Of a DNA stretch of 7,478 bases, positions 7,423-7,478 are shown in pieces. Origin of the DNA: Flavobacteriales bacterium. Its GTDB lineage: Bacteria > Bacteroidota > Bacteroidia > Flavobacteriales > BACL11. The translations under genes and the position numbers were made by a program. The notes beneath the pieces are model-generated. The model searched no databases. It saw only the letters and a program-made list of their open reading frames with translations, and had not been told where the DNA came from. How positions within the stretch are numbered: the stretch's first letter is position 1; each line of letters starts with the position of its first letter. The stretch spans positions 1-7,478 of the forward strand of contig JABGXK010000124.1 in NCBI GenBank assembly GCA_018675825.1. Reading direction: 5' to 3'.

Positions 7423-7478
7423 AAATACTTATTAAAAGCACAAAGATTATTGATAGTTCATCAAAACATAATAATAAG
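7419..7478 (+). CDS. pyrC: Probable dihydroorotase, N-terminal 20 residues only
   Basis: An ATG at 7419 overlaps the BatA-gene stop in an ATGA junction and opens a frame that runs to the window edge. The 20 residues, MKILIKSTKIIDSSSKHNNK, match the start of Bacteroidota dihydroorotases (typically MKILIKsaKIIDpnSpfh), the first beta strand of the amidohydrolase fold. The enzyme closes carbamoyl-aspartate to dihydroorotate in pyrimidine synthesis (cytoplasm). The metal-binding HxH and later motifs lie outside the window. From memory, a BatA-domain gene directly before dihydroorotase is a recurrent order in this phylum, which supports the call. Another amidohydrolase such as imidazolonepropionase remains possible. 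Confidence 0.65.
   Translation, partial: MKILIKSTKIIDSSSKHNNK

Overview
The window reads as ordinary chromosomal housekeeping and cell-envelope DNA from an AT-rich member of the Bacteroidota, probably near the Flavobacteriia. Three things point there. The gene families are typical of that phylum: a DUF5916 outer-membrane protein with an N-terminal CBM9-like domain, a BatA/double-transmembrane VWA protein next to dihydroorotase, and a stand-alone sucC. Two exact TAnnTTTG boxes and one near-match, the Bacteroidota -7 promoter element, sit directly upstream of coding starts. No Shine-Dalgarno-like purine tract was found before the starts examined. Arg is mostly AGA and the standard code fits every gene. 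I see no mobile element, RNA gene, CRISPR array or defence system.

Layout. Bases 1-1099 (+) hold the C-terminal two thirds of a COG2509-type FAD-dependent dehydrogenase whose start lies outside the window. It converges, with a gap of only 21 bases, on sucC (1121-2311, -), the beta subunit of ADP-forming succinyl-CoA ligase. A divergent intergenic region (2312-2405) separates sucC from a rightward set of four genes: the DUF5916 outer-membrane protein (2406-4721), a LolD-like ABC ATPase (4724-5377), a BatA-domain/VWA membrane protein (5419-7422), and the first 20 codons of a probable dihydroorotase (from 7419).

How the parts relate. The DUF5916 gene and the ATPase are 2 bases apart and must be co-transcribed. 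The BatA gene overlaps the dihydroorotase gene by 4 bases (ATGA), so those two are translationally linked. A perfect -7 box in the 41-base gap before the BatA gene suggests the second pair also has its own promoter. Three of the four rightward genes concern the envelope: a secreted beta-barrel, a lipoprotein-release-type ATPase and an inner-membrane VWA protein. The dihydroorotase (pyrimidine synthesis) is a metabolic passenger. sucC belongs to the TCA cycle, and its partner sucD is not in the window.

Two start codons are best placed downstream of the longest reading frame. For both the DUF5916 and BatA genes an in-frame TTG overlaps or abuts the -7 box, so the ATG at 2406 and the ATG at 5419 are preferred. 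I found no convincing undescribed system. The most useful leads are the compact divergent promoter region with its imperfect direct repeat, and the near-leaderless BatA promoter.
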